A stretch of 64,000 bases of DNA from Photorhabdus bodei (GTDB taxonomy: Bacteria > Pseudomonadota > Gammaproteobacteria > Enterobacterales > Enterobacteriaceae). Shown here piece by piece: positions 19,622-28,679 of the stretch. Location: NCBI RefSeq assembly GCF_003287735.1, contig NZ_NSCM01000017.1, forward strand, positions 1,550 to 65,549, given 5' to 3'. Made by a program: the position numbers and the translations under genes. Numbering within the stretch: position 1 is the first letter of the stretch; every line of letters starts with the position of its first letter. Under the pieces are notes generated by a model. It was not told the DNA's origin, searched no databases, and saw only the letters and a program-made list of their open reading frames with translations.

Positions 19622-21013
19622 GTGGAAAAAACTCAACAGCAAAGCCGAAGAGCTTTTCTCAGCCAAACGGGTAAATTCACTACCGCTTGTGCGGCGGTCT
19701 CCTTGACCGGGGGGATCGTGCAGGCTATACCATCAACCACTGCCGCTAATACATCATTGATGCAGACTACCCTTATTGATAGCCATTACTATCTGAGAGA
19801 TGTGCTATTGGAGGATGGGTTTGAATATAATGGCGATATTGTGATTGGCACACGTACCGCATTATATACATTGGAAATCAAAGATGGTCGGATCGCTGCA
19901 ATCCATGCTGCGAGTGTGCTACTAAATACGCATTTGCCATGCTATCAAGCGCAGGGACAGCTGTTGTTGCCTACTTTCCGTGATATGCACATCCATTTAG
20001 ATAAGACTTTCTACGGTGGTCCGTGGCAGGCACCGTTACCCCGCCAGGGTAAAACCATTATGGATATGATCGCTCAGGAACAAACTCTGATCCCCAAACT
20101 ACTGCCTACTTCACAGCAACGAGCGGAGGGTTTGATCGCTCTGTTGCAATCCAAGGGCAGTACGGTAGCCCGTAGCCATTGTAATATTGATCCGGTTAGT
20201 GGTTTGAAGAGTTTGGAGCATTTGCAGTATGCGTTAGATAATTACCGTGATGATTTCAGTTGTGAAATCGTTGCTTTTCCTCAGCACGGTTTGCTGCACT
20301 CCAAAGTGGAGGGACTGATGCGTGAGGCGATGCAAATGGGGGTACAGTATGTTGGTGGGTTGGACCCTACTAGCGTGGATGCTGCGATGGAAAAATCACT
20401 GGATACTATGTTCCAGATTGCACTCGATAATAACGCTGGTGTGGATATTCATCTGCATGAGGTAAGCCCAGCGGGTGTTGCTGCTATCAACTATATGATT
20501 GATACGGTGGAGAAGATATCCGCTTTGCGTGGTAAGGTCACTATCAGCCACGCCTTCGCCCTGACCACATTGGATGAGGGGAAACTAACAGAAACCGCTT
20601 CCCGTTTGGCGGAGCAAAAAATCACGATAGCTTCCACCGTGCCTATTGGTAGCTTGATGATGCCGTTGCCGCAACTCATGGCTAAAGGGGTATTTATTAT
20701 GACGGGTACTGATAGTGTGGTTGATCATTGGTCGCCGTTTGGCACGGGTGATATGTTGGAAAAGGCGAATTTGTATGCGCAGTTGTACCGTGACTCAGAT
20801 GAATTTCATCTTTCCCGCGCTATGGCTATTGCTACTGGCGGTGTATTGCCGCTTAATGACCAGGGGCAGCGTATTTGGCCGCGGGTAGGTGATAAGGCGG
20901 AATTTGTCTTGGTGGCAGCGAGTTGTTCTGCTGAGGCCGTGGCACGTTTGCCCGCCCGTCAGGCGACGTTCCATCAGGGGCGTTTGGTGGCCGGTGCTGT
21001 AATCAGGTCTTGA
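19622..21013 (+). CDS. Tat-exported amidohydrolase, cytosine-deaminase (CodA)-like
   Basis: 463 residues from a GTG at 19622 preceded by AAGGACTTAAAT; a longer frame from GTG 19586 would add 12 residues before the signal. The N-terminus has a twin-arginine motif (SRRAFL) and a hydrophobic segment ending near QAIPST. Metal-dependent hydrolase ligands follow: HIHLDK, a SHCNIDP segment, HLHEVSP, SHAFAL and GTDSVVDHW, the order seen in CodA-type deaminases. Export to the periplasm or cell surface of such an enzyme is not the usual cytosine-salvage arrangement. The substrate cannot be told from the sequence. It stands alone between gor and the convergent mobB. Confidence 0.8.
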   Translation: MEKTQQQSRRAFLSQTGKFTTACAAVSLTGGIVQAIPSTTAANTSLMQTTLIDSHYYLRDVLLEDGFEYNGDIVIGTRTALYTLEIKDGRIAAIHAASVLLNTHLPCYQAQGQLLLPTFRDMHIHLDKTFYGGPWQAPLPRQGKTIMDMIAQEQTLIPKLLPTSQQRAEGLIALLQSKGSTVARSHCNIDPVSGLKSLEHLQYALDNYRDDFSCEIVAFPQHGLLHSKVEGLMREAMQMGVQYVGGLDPTSVDAAMEKSLDTMFQIALDNNAGVDIHLHEVSPAGVAAINYMIDTVEKISALRGKVTISHAFALTTLDEGKLTETASRLAEQKITIASTVPIGSLMMPLPQLMAKGVFIMTGTDSVVDHWSPFGTGDMLEKANLYAQLYRDSDEFHLSRAMAIATGGVLPLNDQGQRIWPRVGDKAEFVLVAASCSAEAVARLPARQATFHQGRLVAGAVIRS

Positions 21014-21119
21014 TCCAAAAGAAGTACAATCGGTTAATTATTCCCTTATCCGTAGTTGTTTTTGGTCTTCTGCCTGTGTTTCGGGAGTTTTCACATGACT
21101 GGACGCAGGCGGAAGTGAC

Positions 21120-21638
21120 TTAACGCTCCATATTTAGCCATTCGACAATAAAATCAGCCACCTGTTCAGGTTGATTGATATTCAATTGTGGCAAAATAGT
21201 CTCCAATTTTTCATCACTGGCAACAGCAATCACATGTTGATCAAGCAGATCGCTTAATCGGTGGTTAAGAGTGTTGCGGTATAGAACGATCTTGTTGATT
21301 GGTTCATCTTTAAAACCTTCCACTAGAATCAGATCCAGTGAATTTGGATCAAAACGGCTGGCAAGATAGTTCAAATCTATTTTCATCAAATCTGGCGTTT
21401 CTGTCATTAACGCCCAGCGTTGCTGGTTGGCAACCAGAGTTTGCTCTGCACCGGCTTTGCGCAGTTCATAACTGTCTTTGCCCGGTTTATCCACATCCAC
21501 ATCGTGATGGGTGTGTTTTATCAGACCAACCCGGATTTGCCGTTGACGTAATAATGGGATCACTTGTTTGAGCAGCGTGGTTTTTCCTGTTCCGCTATAG
21601 GCTGTAATACCCAGTAGCGGAAGCGGTTTGGTACTCAT
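21120..21638 (-). CDS. mobB: Molybdopterin-guanine dinucleotide biosynthesis adapter MobB
   Basis: 172 residues from the ATG at 21638, which overlaps the mobA stop as ATGA. P-loop AYSGTGKTTLLKQ lies near the start, followed by VGLIKHTHHDVDVDKPGKDSYELRKAGA, which is highly conserved in MobB. It binds GTP and assists MobA in attaching GMP to molybdopterin for bis-MGD enzymes, but is not essential in E. coli. Confidence 0.95.
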   Translation of the reverse strand: MSTKPLPLLGITAYSGTGKTTLLKQVIPLLRQRQIRVGLIKHTHHDVDVDKPGKDSYELRKAGAEQTLVANQQRWALMTETPDLMKIDLNYLASRFDPNSLDLILVEGFKDEPINKIVLYRNTLNHRLSDLLDQHVIAVASDEKLETILPQLNINQPEQVADFIVEWLNMER

Positions 21639-22225
21639 TTTTTGATCTCCTGTATATGCTCCCAATGTCGGCAATCTTCCGGTGTATTCAGATTAGTAAA
21701 GACGATGGGATTATCATCAAATTGAACGGCTATCGCTCTGATCTTATGCATAAACAGTATTAATTTGCGATCACCGTTAGCCAAATAATTCTCTAATTGA
21801 GAAGTCAGACTGCGGTGTAGTAAAGCGATGGTAGGGTGAGCCCGGTTGCCATCATTTACATAGGCTGCCAATGCTTGCTGTTTTCCCTGCCATAAGCGAA
21901 TGACTAAATCAGTGGGGAGATCTGGTACATCACAAGGAACAAATATAACCCAATCGTAACTAGCTGATTTTAGGACTGTCAGTATGCCTGAAAGGGGGCC
22001 AGAGAAGTCTGGTGTTAAATCTGGAACAATTTGATAACCACTTTGTCGGTAAATATCCAGATTGCGGTTCGCGTTGATAATTAATTCATCTACTTGTGGA
22101 AATAGCTTATCCGCAATATGTTGGTACAGTGGTTTTTTATTTAAAAAAATTAACCCTTTATCATTGCCGCCCATACGGGTGGCGCGACCTCCAGCAAGGA
22201 TCGCGCCGCTTATTTTTGGTTGCAT
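21635..22225 (-). CDS. mobA: Molybdenum cofactor guanylyltransferase MobA
   Basis: 196 residues from the ATG at 22225 (E. coli MobA is 194); the frame is open further upstream but without family similarity. The nucleotide-binding motif GAILAGGRATRMGG is at the N-terminus, followed by DKGL and by VPCDVPDLP around the metal-binding Asp. It transfers GMP from GTP to Mo-molybdopterin. In E. coli, yihD lies between mobA and srkA; here the 219-base gap is too small to hold it. Confidence 0.95.
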   Translation of the reverse strand: MQPKISGAILAGGRATRMGGNDKGLIFLNKKPLYQHIADKLFPQVDELIINANRNLDIYRQSGYQIVPDLTPDFSGPLSGILTVLKSASYDWVIFVPCDVPDLPTDLVIRLWQGKQQALAAYVNDGNRAHPTIALLHRSLTSQLENYLANGDRKLILFMHKIRAIAVQFDDNPIVFTNLNTPEDCRHWEHIQEIKK

Positions 22226-22444
22226 AATGTTCAAGTTATCAACTGAGGTAGTTATTACCACTAATAATAACTTCTTTTCAGCTTGATTATTTGGGTTTAA
22301 CTGAGCATTTTTAAATAAGCTCACCAGATAACTTGCTGATAAAAGGGTCATCTTTACGCTTATTGACAGAGCAATCCTTTCTCTATGTGGTCATCCCTGT
22401 TAATTTGTATAGCCGTTATTACAGATTAATCAAGAGAATAGAAT

Positions 22445-23437
22445 GTGCTAACAAACCAGTCTGCTTTTAATTTCCGGGAATTAACACCGGATTTGATTAT
22501 GGATGCATTGGTGCAGACCGGGCTGTATGTCGATTCCGGGCTGACAGAGTTAAACAGTTATGAGAACCGTGTTTATCAGTTTATAGATGAAGATCGTAAA
22601 CGTTATGTTGTGAAGTTTTACCGGCCACTACGTTGGGATCAGCAGCAGATTCAGGAAGAGCATGATTTTGCTTTGGCGCTACAACAAGCTGATTTACCTG
22701 TTGCGGCACCTTTGGTATTTAATAAGCAAACTTTACTGACTTTTAAAGATTTCTTTTTTGCTGTTTTTCCAAGCATTGGAGGGCGTCAGTATGAATCCGA
22801 TAATCTCTTTCAATTAGAAGATGTAGGGCGTTTGCTAGGGAGAATTCATCAGATTGGTCGCCAGCAAAAATTCACTTCTCGTCCAACTATCGGGTTAAAT
22901 GAGTATCTGCATCAGCCACGACAGGATTTGGCTGCATGTGAGTTGGTTCCTGCGGGACAGAGAAGGCAATTTTTGGCGGTATTGGATGATTTGATAAATG
23001 TCGTAGTATCAAATTGGCGCGATGATTGGCAAATATTGAGGCTTCATGGTGACTGCCATCCGGGTAATATCTTGTGGCGTGACGAAGCTTGGTTTGTTGA
23101 CCTTGATGATGCGCGTAACGGCCCAGCAATTCAGGATTTATGGATGTTGCTTCATGGCTCTCGTCAGGAACAGCTATTGCAGTTAGATACACTGCTGGAA
23201 GCCTATAGTGAATTTGCAGATTTTGATCCGAAGGAATTGCCATTGATAGAACCATTGCGTGCTATGCGGATGATCTATTATTTGGCATGGGTTGCTCGAC
23301 GTTGGCAGGATCCTGCTTTTCCCAAAGCGTTTCCTTGGATGACAGATACCGATTTTTGGTTAAAACAGACGTCACTTTTTTCTGAACAGATTAAGCTGTT
23401 GCAGGAATCACCTTTGCAGCTTAACCCGATGTATTAA
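22445..23437 (+). CDS. srkA: Stress response kinase SrkA (YihE)
   Basis: 330 residues with a GTG start; the ATG two bases upstream runs straight into a stop. The protein matches E. coli SrkA throughout ([47 protein letters not shown], ending LQLNPMY). It is a choline-kinase-like Ser/Thr kinase that protects stressed cells, with HGDCHPGN as catalytic loop and DLDD as metal-binding site. The dsbA start follows 20 bases later, as in E. coli, where a shared transcript with dsbA is known. Confidence 0.96.
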   Translation: MLTNQSAFNFRELTPDLIMDALVQTGLYVDSGLTELNSYENRVYQFIDEDRKRYVVKFYRPLRWDQQQIQEEHDFALALQQADLPVAAPLVFNKQTLLTFKDFFFAVFPSIGGRQYESDNLFQLEDVGRLLGRIHQIGRQQKFTSRPTIGLNEYLHQPRQDLAACELVPAGQRRQFLAVLDDLINVVVSNWRDDWQILRLHGDCHPGNILWRDEAWFVDLDDARNGPAIQDLWMLLHGSRQEQLLQLDTLLEAYSEFADFDPKELPLIEPLRAMRMIYYLAWVARRWQDPAFPKAFPWMTDTDFWLKQTSLFSEQIKLLQESPLQLNPMY

Positions 23438-23457
23438 TGTTTATCATGGAGATAGTT

Positions 23458-24081
23458 ATGAAGAAGTTGTGGTTAGCTTTAGTCGGAATGGTTATGGCAT
23501 TTAGCGTATCTGCCGCCAATTTTACTGAAGGAAAACAGTATGTTGAATTGAAATCGCCGGTAGCGGATCAACCACCGGTGCTAGAATTCTTCTCTTTCTA
23601 TTGCCCCCACTGTTATCAGTTTGAAGAGATTTTTAAAGTGCCTCAGACGGTGAAACAGCATTTACCGGAAGGGACAAAACTTGTCCGTTATCATGTGGAT
23701 TTTTTAGGGCCACTGGGTAAAGAATTGACTACTGCCTGGGCTGCGGCAATGGCAATGGGGGTTGAAGACAAAGTAACTCCAGTGCTGTTTGAGGGTATTC
23801 AGAAAACACTGGCTATTAAGACTCCGAATGATATTCGCGATGCCTTTATCAAAGCCGGGGTGACGGCTGAGGATTATGATGCTGCCATGAGTAGTTTTGT
23901 GGTGAAATCCTTAGTTGTTAAGCAGCAAAAAGCCGCTCAGGATTTGCAACTGCGAGGTGTACCGGCAATGTTTGTTAACGGCAAGTATATGGTGAAAAAT
24001 GACGGCATTGATGCCTCTTCTGCTGATAACTATGCAAAATCCTATTCAGACGTGGTTAACTTCCTATTAAATCAGAAGTAA
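23458..24081 (+). CDS. dsbA: Thiol:disulfide interchange protein DsbA
   Basis: 207 residues from the ATG at 23458, preceded by ATGGAGATAGTT; an earlier in-frame start at 23437 is unlikely. A cleavable signal peptide ([20 protein letters not shown]) leads to the thioredoxin fold with active site CPHC in [12 protein letters not shown] and the cis-proline loop RGVPAMFV. It is the main periplasmic disulfide donor, so it should be needed for the Cys-containing fimbrial subunits and chaperone-usher products encoded further along. Confidence 0.97.
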   Translation: MKKLWLALVGMVMAFSVSAANFTEGKQYVELKSPVADQPPVLEFFSFYCPHCYQFEEIFKVPQTVKQHLPEGTKLVRYHVDFLGPLGKELTTAWAAAMAMGVEDKVTPVLFEGIQKTLAIKTPNDIRDAFIKAGVTAEDYDAAMSSFVVKSLVVKQQKAAQDLQLRGVPAMFVNGKYMVKNDGIDASSADNYAKSYSDVVNFLLNQK

Positions 24082-24090
24082 TACTTCGAC

Positions 24091-24132
24091 ATCCTCCCCC
24101 ACCTTCGCACTCCGTGACTCAGGAGGGGGGAT
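24091..24132. mobile_element. Possible relic end of an IS200/IS605-group (TnpB-type) element
   Basis: Just after dsbA an imperfect stem (ATCCTCCC at 24091-24098 with GGGGGGAT at 24125-24132, one G-T pair) encloses a smaller CAC/GTG hairpin. C-rich then G-rich runs of this sort (ctccccc ... aggaggggggattccc) are typical of the subterminal hairpins of IS605/IS1341-type elements. No tnpA or tnpB remains. It could alternatively act as the dsbA terminator, although no T-run follows. Confidence 0.35.
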
Positions 24133-24179
24133 TCCCTTAGAAAATACAGGTGGAAAATATTCAGTGAAGTGATTTGGAG

Positions 24180-25343
24180 TCACTCATTGGGTAACACTCG
24201 GCTAATGATAGCTTTGAATGTATTTCCCTCCCTATTATCAATCAATTCAATATCTGGGTATGCTTTGATTGCACGTTTAATGCCACTTCCCAAACCTCTG
24301 TATGGCAATACCTTAGAAGCAAATGAAGCCAAGATTGGGTTGCGAATATTTGAGTTCCCCATCTTAATGTTCTCAATGGTTAAATTATTGGGTAAATGGC
24401 CGGGGCTAATAATTTCAATTCGATCTGCAAAAACCAGCACTTTAACGGGGGCTGACACAAAGTAATCGCGATGAATAAGCGCATTGGAAATCAGCTCTTC
24501 TAAAACAATCCTCGGGATTTCAGCCTCGCCAAGTGAGTTAAAGCTCTGCTTATTTTGAATATGTCGTATATTTGCCAATACAAACCCCAGCACCTTTTGG
24601 AACACATCCGACAACTTGCCATTGATATCTTGACTATCAATATAGTGCTCATCTTCAATATCCACGCCGGGGAAGGCAACAGCCTTTACGATAAATACAG
24701 GAAGGCGAATCTGAGGCCGCGATGCAAACAACAAAGTACCACAAATATTCAACTGACCATTTTTAGCCAAATTCATATTCTCTAAAAGCTGAGAGCGAGA
24801 TACACCTTGTTCCTCAACCCTCTCTCCGTATTCCCCCTCGAAAAACGAATCAAAGAACTCCTGATCGATGTCGGCTACTGACGTACCACTTACCGGTGTC
24901 TCATCTGCATGAATCAGTGCCGCCTCCTGAAACATTCGCTGCAACTCTTCGCGAGCGGTCACCCTTCGCTTATCAGAACCATTTTTCACCCAAACATAGC
25001 CCTGAGTATCCATATAAGGTTTACTGATGCCTTGCTCTATATGTACTGCAATGACCAGGCCATCGGGGAGTTGAATGTTTTCCGTAACAGGATTTATTGG
25101 GGGGCGAACATTATTTGTAGCAGCATTCGCTATGATTTGATTAATTCGACCGATATCTTCTCTCGTCAATCCAGATCGAGACCCATCGCCATTGTTAACA
25201 CCAATGAGAATTAAGCCTCCAGTACCATTGGAAAACGCTACCATTTCGGCACCTAACGAAGATGCATTGTTGACGTCTGCTTTAAATTGATGGCGGCTAT
25301 CTTCATCACGTGCAATTATTGCTAAGAGTTCTTGGGTTTCCAT
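24180..25343 (-). CDS. AlbA_2 (Schlafen-type) and HATPase domain protein
   Basis: 387 residues. The N-terminal AlbA_2 domain (about 1-130) has the pattern HQFKADVNNASSLGAEMVAF, then GTGGLILIGVNN. The C-terminal half carries a GHKL-type ATPase segment with EELISNALIHRDYF (N-box), a VFADRIEIISPGHLP segment and RGLGSGIKRAI. This two-domain layout is common in proteins annotated as ATP-binding or transcriptional regulators, and in several antiphage loci. Its start overlaps the end of the PHP-ATPase gene by 22 bases, so the two are coupled. The precise function is unknown. Confidence 0.75.
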   Translation of the reverse strand: METQELLAIIARDEDSRHQFKADVNNASSLGAEMVAFSNGTGGLILIGVNNGDGSRSGLTREDIGRINQIIANAATNNVRPPINPVTENIQLPDGLVIAVHIEQGISKPYMDTQGYVWVKNGSDKRRVTAREELQRMFQEAALIHADETPVSGTSVADIDQEFFDSFFEGEYGERVEEQGVSRSQLLENMNLAKNGQLNICGTLLFASRPQIRLPVFIVKAVAFPGVDIEDEHYIDSQDINGKLSDVFQKVLGFVLANIRHIQNKQSFNSLGEAEIPRIVLEELISNALIHRDYFVSAPVKVLVFADRIEIISPGHLPNNLTIENIKMGNSNIRNPILASFASKVLPYRGLGSGIKRAIKAYPDIELIDNREGNTFKAIISRVLPNE

Positions 25344-27949
25344 GCTTCATATACCTGTTTACGTTTCTCGAAGGCTTCTGCACCGCCTTCCATAATACCG
25401 ACTATACGCTGCTGAACATCCGCGCAGTCAATGCTGCCACTGACAATATTAATATGATCATCCTGATATTCACAGGCGATGACTTGCTCAGCATCGCCTA
25501 ACACTGGAATGTTGGCGTTATGAGTGGCAAAGACGAACTGCGTTTTTGGCTTTAACTCACGAATAAGCTTGATAACATCGTCATAGATCGTCTGGTTATC
25601 CAAGTCGTCTTCTGGTTGATCTATGATCACAACATCATTTTCTTGTTGGCTTAGAACAAACAGTATTAATGCAGATGCGCGTTGCCCTAATGAATGATGA
25701 GCCAGAGCCTTACCGTGGTATTCAATGGTGAAAACATTCGGCACCTGCCAAGTCAGCAAAGCGTCTAGATTATCTTCAAAACACTGCCAGAAGGTATCGA
25801 ACGAACCACCAAGCAGCGCTTTCAATTTATCCTTTTCTCGCCATGCCTCACCAAAATCGCTGAACTTATTCACTACTGTTTGCAATTTAGTTTCTCGAAT
25901 ACGGCTGCCGCGGAATAAATCCTGAATATGCTTGAGCATGGCCGCTTTGTTATCTTTAAATTTCGGCACAATTTTTAACGGCGAATCCACTCGATTGATT
26001 TTATTCAGCACTTGCTCAATAGCGCAGTATTCTTCAAACCAAAGACTATTCAGTTGAACCAATTCCCGTTCAACTCCTTGATTCAAATCCGTATATTGCT
26101 GCTCACTCTTGGTCAATACAGCCAGCATTTGCTCAGCATGATCGAGCTGACTTTTAAGCTGCTTAAACTCTTGCGGACTGATTGCTTGTGCACCCGCTTG
26201 TTGAAACTCACTGGCTAACTTGCGCTCGATTTCCGCAAATTCTTCTTTCAACGCTTGTTTTTGTTGTTGAAAGCCCACCAACTTTTGCTGCAATTGCTGA
26301 ACTGTCGCTTGATCACTTCCAGCCACTTGCTTAATTTCGTCAAAGCCAGTGAGCAACTGTTGATAGACCGCAAAAAAGTCATCAAAAAAAGGCTGATTCT
26401 GTGCTGACTTATACAGAATCTGGTTTTTCAGTTCATCTTCAAAGCTGGCAATAAAGCTATTTAGCTCGGTCAGATAATGCTGTGCCCCTTGGATCATCTG
26501 CTGCGCTTTGCGCTCATCCCGATCAAAATCAATCTGCTTTTGCAATTTGGCTTCTACGCCGTGTTGCTGGTAAAACCTTAACTTAAACTCAACATCCTGC
26601 TTTTTTTGCTGCCACTCTTGTTTCTGCAAGGCATCACGGGTTAAACGTTTAATCTGATCAATAGCATCCACTACACGCTGACGGCCTTGCTCTATCTTTT
26701 GGCGAACAGAAATTAAAGCTTCCCCAACCAGCTTTTCAATTAGGTCTTTTTCAAATCCAGCGCCAGTGCTCGACAAGTCTTTTTGACCAAAGTAAATGGG
26801 TTGATGTAGGACGGTTTCTCGAATCGACACACCCGGCTGTAATTGCCCGTTAACATATACATCAGGGCGTTCACCTAATATACGTCGTATCTGGTAAGGT
26901 TGGCCTCGCCGGTCAATCGCGTCGATAGTGATCTTCCCGCCACTACATAGTAGGTGCTTAACTAAACCTTCTTTGTATTCAACGTCAGAGGACTTATCGC
27001 CAAACGGGATATTCAGGGCATAGCGAATGCCTTCCAATACGGAAGATTTGCCACTGCCACGAATGCCAATCAGAGTATTCAGTTCCGGAGATAGACAGAT
27101 TTTAGTGCCACCTAAGGTGCCTACACCTTCAAAACTGATTTTACGAATAAACGAATGGCGATAGTTAGGTAGCTTAGCTTGTACGCGGGATCTCTTATCC
27201 CGCAGGGCAAACTTTACAGCCTCAAAGCTGAACGCACCGAGTTTGAGATAACTGGCTTCCTTTCTGGCCGACATATCGGCAAGGTTCTTAGCATCGCAAC
27301 CTTCCACTTCAGCAGGATATAAGTCACCCAGTGCTTGCTGGATCTTAGAGCGCTCATCTCGGGTGCGAACCTTTTGGAATGCCAAAGCTCTGCATTGAAC
27401 AAAAGCATTGTCGAAAAGTTCTTTTATCCGACCCGGCAATAAACCACCCCATAAACCGTTGGGTGCTTCCACATGAGCAAAAACTAAAAAGTAGTCTTTG
27501 TGATAACCATCCAAAATTTTAATGGTTTTGAGAATATCGTGATTCGAACGCGCATTTTCCTGCTCAAAATTAGCTTTCCCGGCAAAGGTCACATTGAGAA
27601 AGTCTTGGATATAATTTTTTTGTTCCTTGTTGCTTATCCACTCATCGGAAAACACCACTAGGGTATGCACACCCGCGTTCCCATCTTTTACCGAGAGCTC
27701 AATACCGGGCAGCAGACCAATGCCGGATTTTTGGGCCTTTTTGCGCAGACTCTTAAATTCAGACATATCGAACTTGTTATGGTTGGTAATCACACCAAGG
27801 CCAATACCGGCATCTTTTAGCGAATGTACGTATTGATTCACGTAGTCGTTATCTGCACCCGTGTATTTGAACTCTTTATCCGCACGGGTGTGGAGGTGAA
27901 AATCCGTCTTGAGCCACCGGCTGCCATATTCAAAAGTGTCGTCACTCAT
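25322..27949 (-). CDS. PHP-domain SMC-like ATPase (TrlF-type)
   Basis: 875 residues. The N-terminal PHP phosphoesterase/nuclease domain (about 1-230) shows metal ligands in TDFHLHTRAD, TNHNK, GIELSV and FAHVEAPNG. An SMC/RecF-type ATPase follows with Walker A GIRGSGKSSVLEG (near 293), a long coiled coil (about 420-640), the signature region HHSLGQRASALI, Walker B VVIIDQPEDDLDN (near 790) and the H-loop FATHNAN. A metal-dependent hydrolase fused to an SMC-like ATPase is an architecture seen in defence proteins. 'TrlF family' is the label I recall for this domain order; the biochemical activity is not known to me. Confidence 0.78.
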   Translation of the reverse strand: MSDDTFEYGSRWLKTDFHLHTRADKEFKYTGADNDYVNQYVHSLKDAGIGLGVITNHNKFDMSEFKSLRKKAQKSGIGLLPGIELSVKDGNAGVHTLVVFSDEWISNKEQKNYIQDFLNVTFAGKANFEQENARSNHDILKTIKILDGYHKDYFLVFAHVEAPNGLWGGLLPGRIKELFDNAFVQCRALAFQKVRTRDERSKIQQALGDLYPAEVEGCDAKNLADMSARKEASYLKLGAFSFEAVKFALRDKRSRVQAKLPNYRHSFIRKISFEGVGTLGGTKICLSPELNTLIGIRGSGKSSVLEGIRYALNIPFGDKSSDVEYKEGLVKHLLCSGGKITIDAIDRRGQPYQIRRILGERPDVYVNGQLQPGVSIRETVLHQPIYFGQKDLSSTGAGFEKDLIEKLVGEALISVRQKIEQGRQRVVDAIDQIKRLTRDALQKQEWQQKKQDVEFKLRFYQQHGVEAKLQKQIDFDRDERKAQQMIQGAQHYLTELNSFIASFEDELKNQILYKSAQNQPFFDDFFAVYQQLLTGFDEIKQVAGSDQATVQQLQQKLVGFQQQKQALKEEFAEIERKLASEFQQAGAQAISPQEFKQLKSQLDHAEQMLAVLTKSEQQYTDLNQGVERELVQLNSLWFEEYCAIEQVLNKINRVDSPLKIVPKFKDNKAAMLKHIQDLFRGSRIRETKLQTVVNKFSDFGEAWREKDKLKALLGGSFDTFWQCFEDNLDALLTWQVPNVFTIEYHGKALAHHSLGQRASALILFVLSQQENDVVIIDQPEDDLDNQTIYDDVIKLIRELKPKTQFVFATHNANIPVLGDAEQVIACEYQDDHINIVSGSIDCADVQQRIVGIMEGGAEAFEKRKQVYEAWKPKNS

Positions 27950-27975
27950 TAATACCCCCTTCCAAAAATATTTTG

Positions 27976-28215
27976 TTAAAGAAGATTCGTGTCAAGACCA
28001 GCAGCTTTAAGATGAGAGGTCAAATTACGCATTTTACTAAACTCCGCGTCGAAGTTCGGGTGAAGACTTACTCCTTCACAAAACTCCCTCGCTGTAATGT
28101 GTTTTAATTCGTCGGCATGCTTGAGCATTTGTAAATGTAACTCAACCGTAAACTGGTTTCTTGGCGCTTTGTCAAAAGCAAGCTTTATGCGTCTGTAAAT
28201 CTCGTTTTCACTCAT
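27976..28215 (-). CDS. Small conserved-looking protein heading the PHP-ATPase cassette
   Basis: 79 residues from the ATG at 28215 (starts at 28239 or 28260 are also open; none has a strong ribosome site). It is predicted helical, with paired helices (NEIYRRIKLAFDKA, VELHLQMLKHADEL) and no membrane segment. I do not recognise the family. It ends 26 bases before the PHP-ATPase gene on the same strand, so it is probably the first gene of a three-gene operon. Regulatory, sensor or inhibitor roles are all possible. Confidence 0.6.
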   Translation of the reverse strand: MSENEIYRRIKLAFDKAPRNQFTVELHLQMLKHADELKHITAREFCEGVSLHPNFDAEFSKMRNLTSHLKAAGLDTNLL

Positions 28216-28679
28216 ATTTAACACTACTAACGTGCTCATATAAAGGATATAAAAAAGCAAGAATTGACATTGAAATCGAACAACTTCTGGTAAGACAAAA
28301 GTAAGTTACATCACAAACGGCCTACCCACCAACTTGAGAATCTTTGGCACAATGCATGCTAAAAAGATTTTATGTAAAACAAACACTGGTTATATCCACA
28401 ACTCCGTGATCTATAAAGCAATATGACAGTTTAATGACTAAGATTATAAGTCATTGATTTTTTACCTGAGGTTGATAAGTTTTTTTTATCAACGATCGAT
28501 ACCTAAATAAAGCTTGTAATATCTATACACAAAGTTATCCACAGAATTTATAGCAGGATGTGAATATTTTAATCGGGTTTCAGCAAAGAAAATTCACATA
28601 AAATTCGTTTCCTACTGCTTGCTGTGGCATCCTATTTCCTTATCACACCCGTAACAGATACAGATAATAAAGAAGATTT
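28216..28679. promoter_or_regulatory. Divergent spacer upstream of polA and of the PHP-ATPase cassette
   Basis: 464 bases without a gene. It must carry the leftward promoter of the cassette and the rightward polA promoter. It contains a perfect DnaA-box consensus at 28535-28543 (listed separately) and several A/T tracts. I could not single out a convincing -35/-10 pair. Confidence 0.5.
28535..28543 (+). promoter_or_regulatory. Perfect DnaA-box sequence TTATCCACA upstream of polA
   Basis: The nine-base string equals the high-affinity DnaA consensus and lies 137 bases before the polA start. A single box may act in transcription control by DnaA or may be chance; a nearby TTATATCCACA at 28391-28401 has two extra bases and does not fit. 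Confidence 0.4.

Noticed and set aside
25725..26218. Antisense frames within the PHP-ATPase gene
   Set aside because: Shadow frames opposite a coiled-coil coding region with no independent signals.
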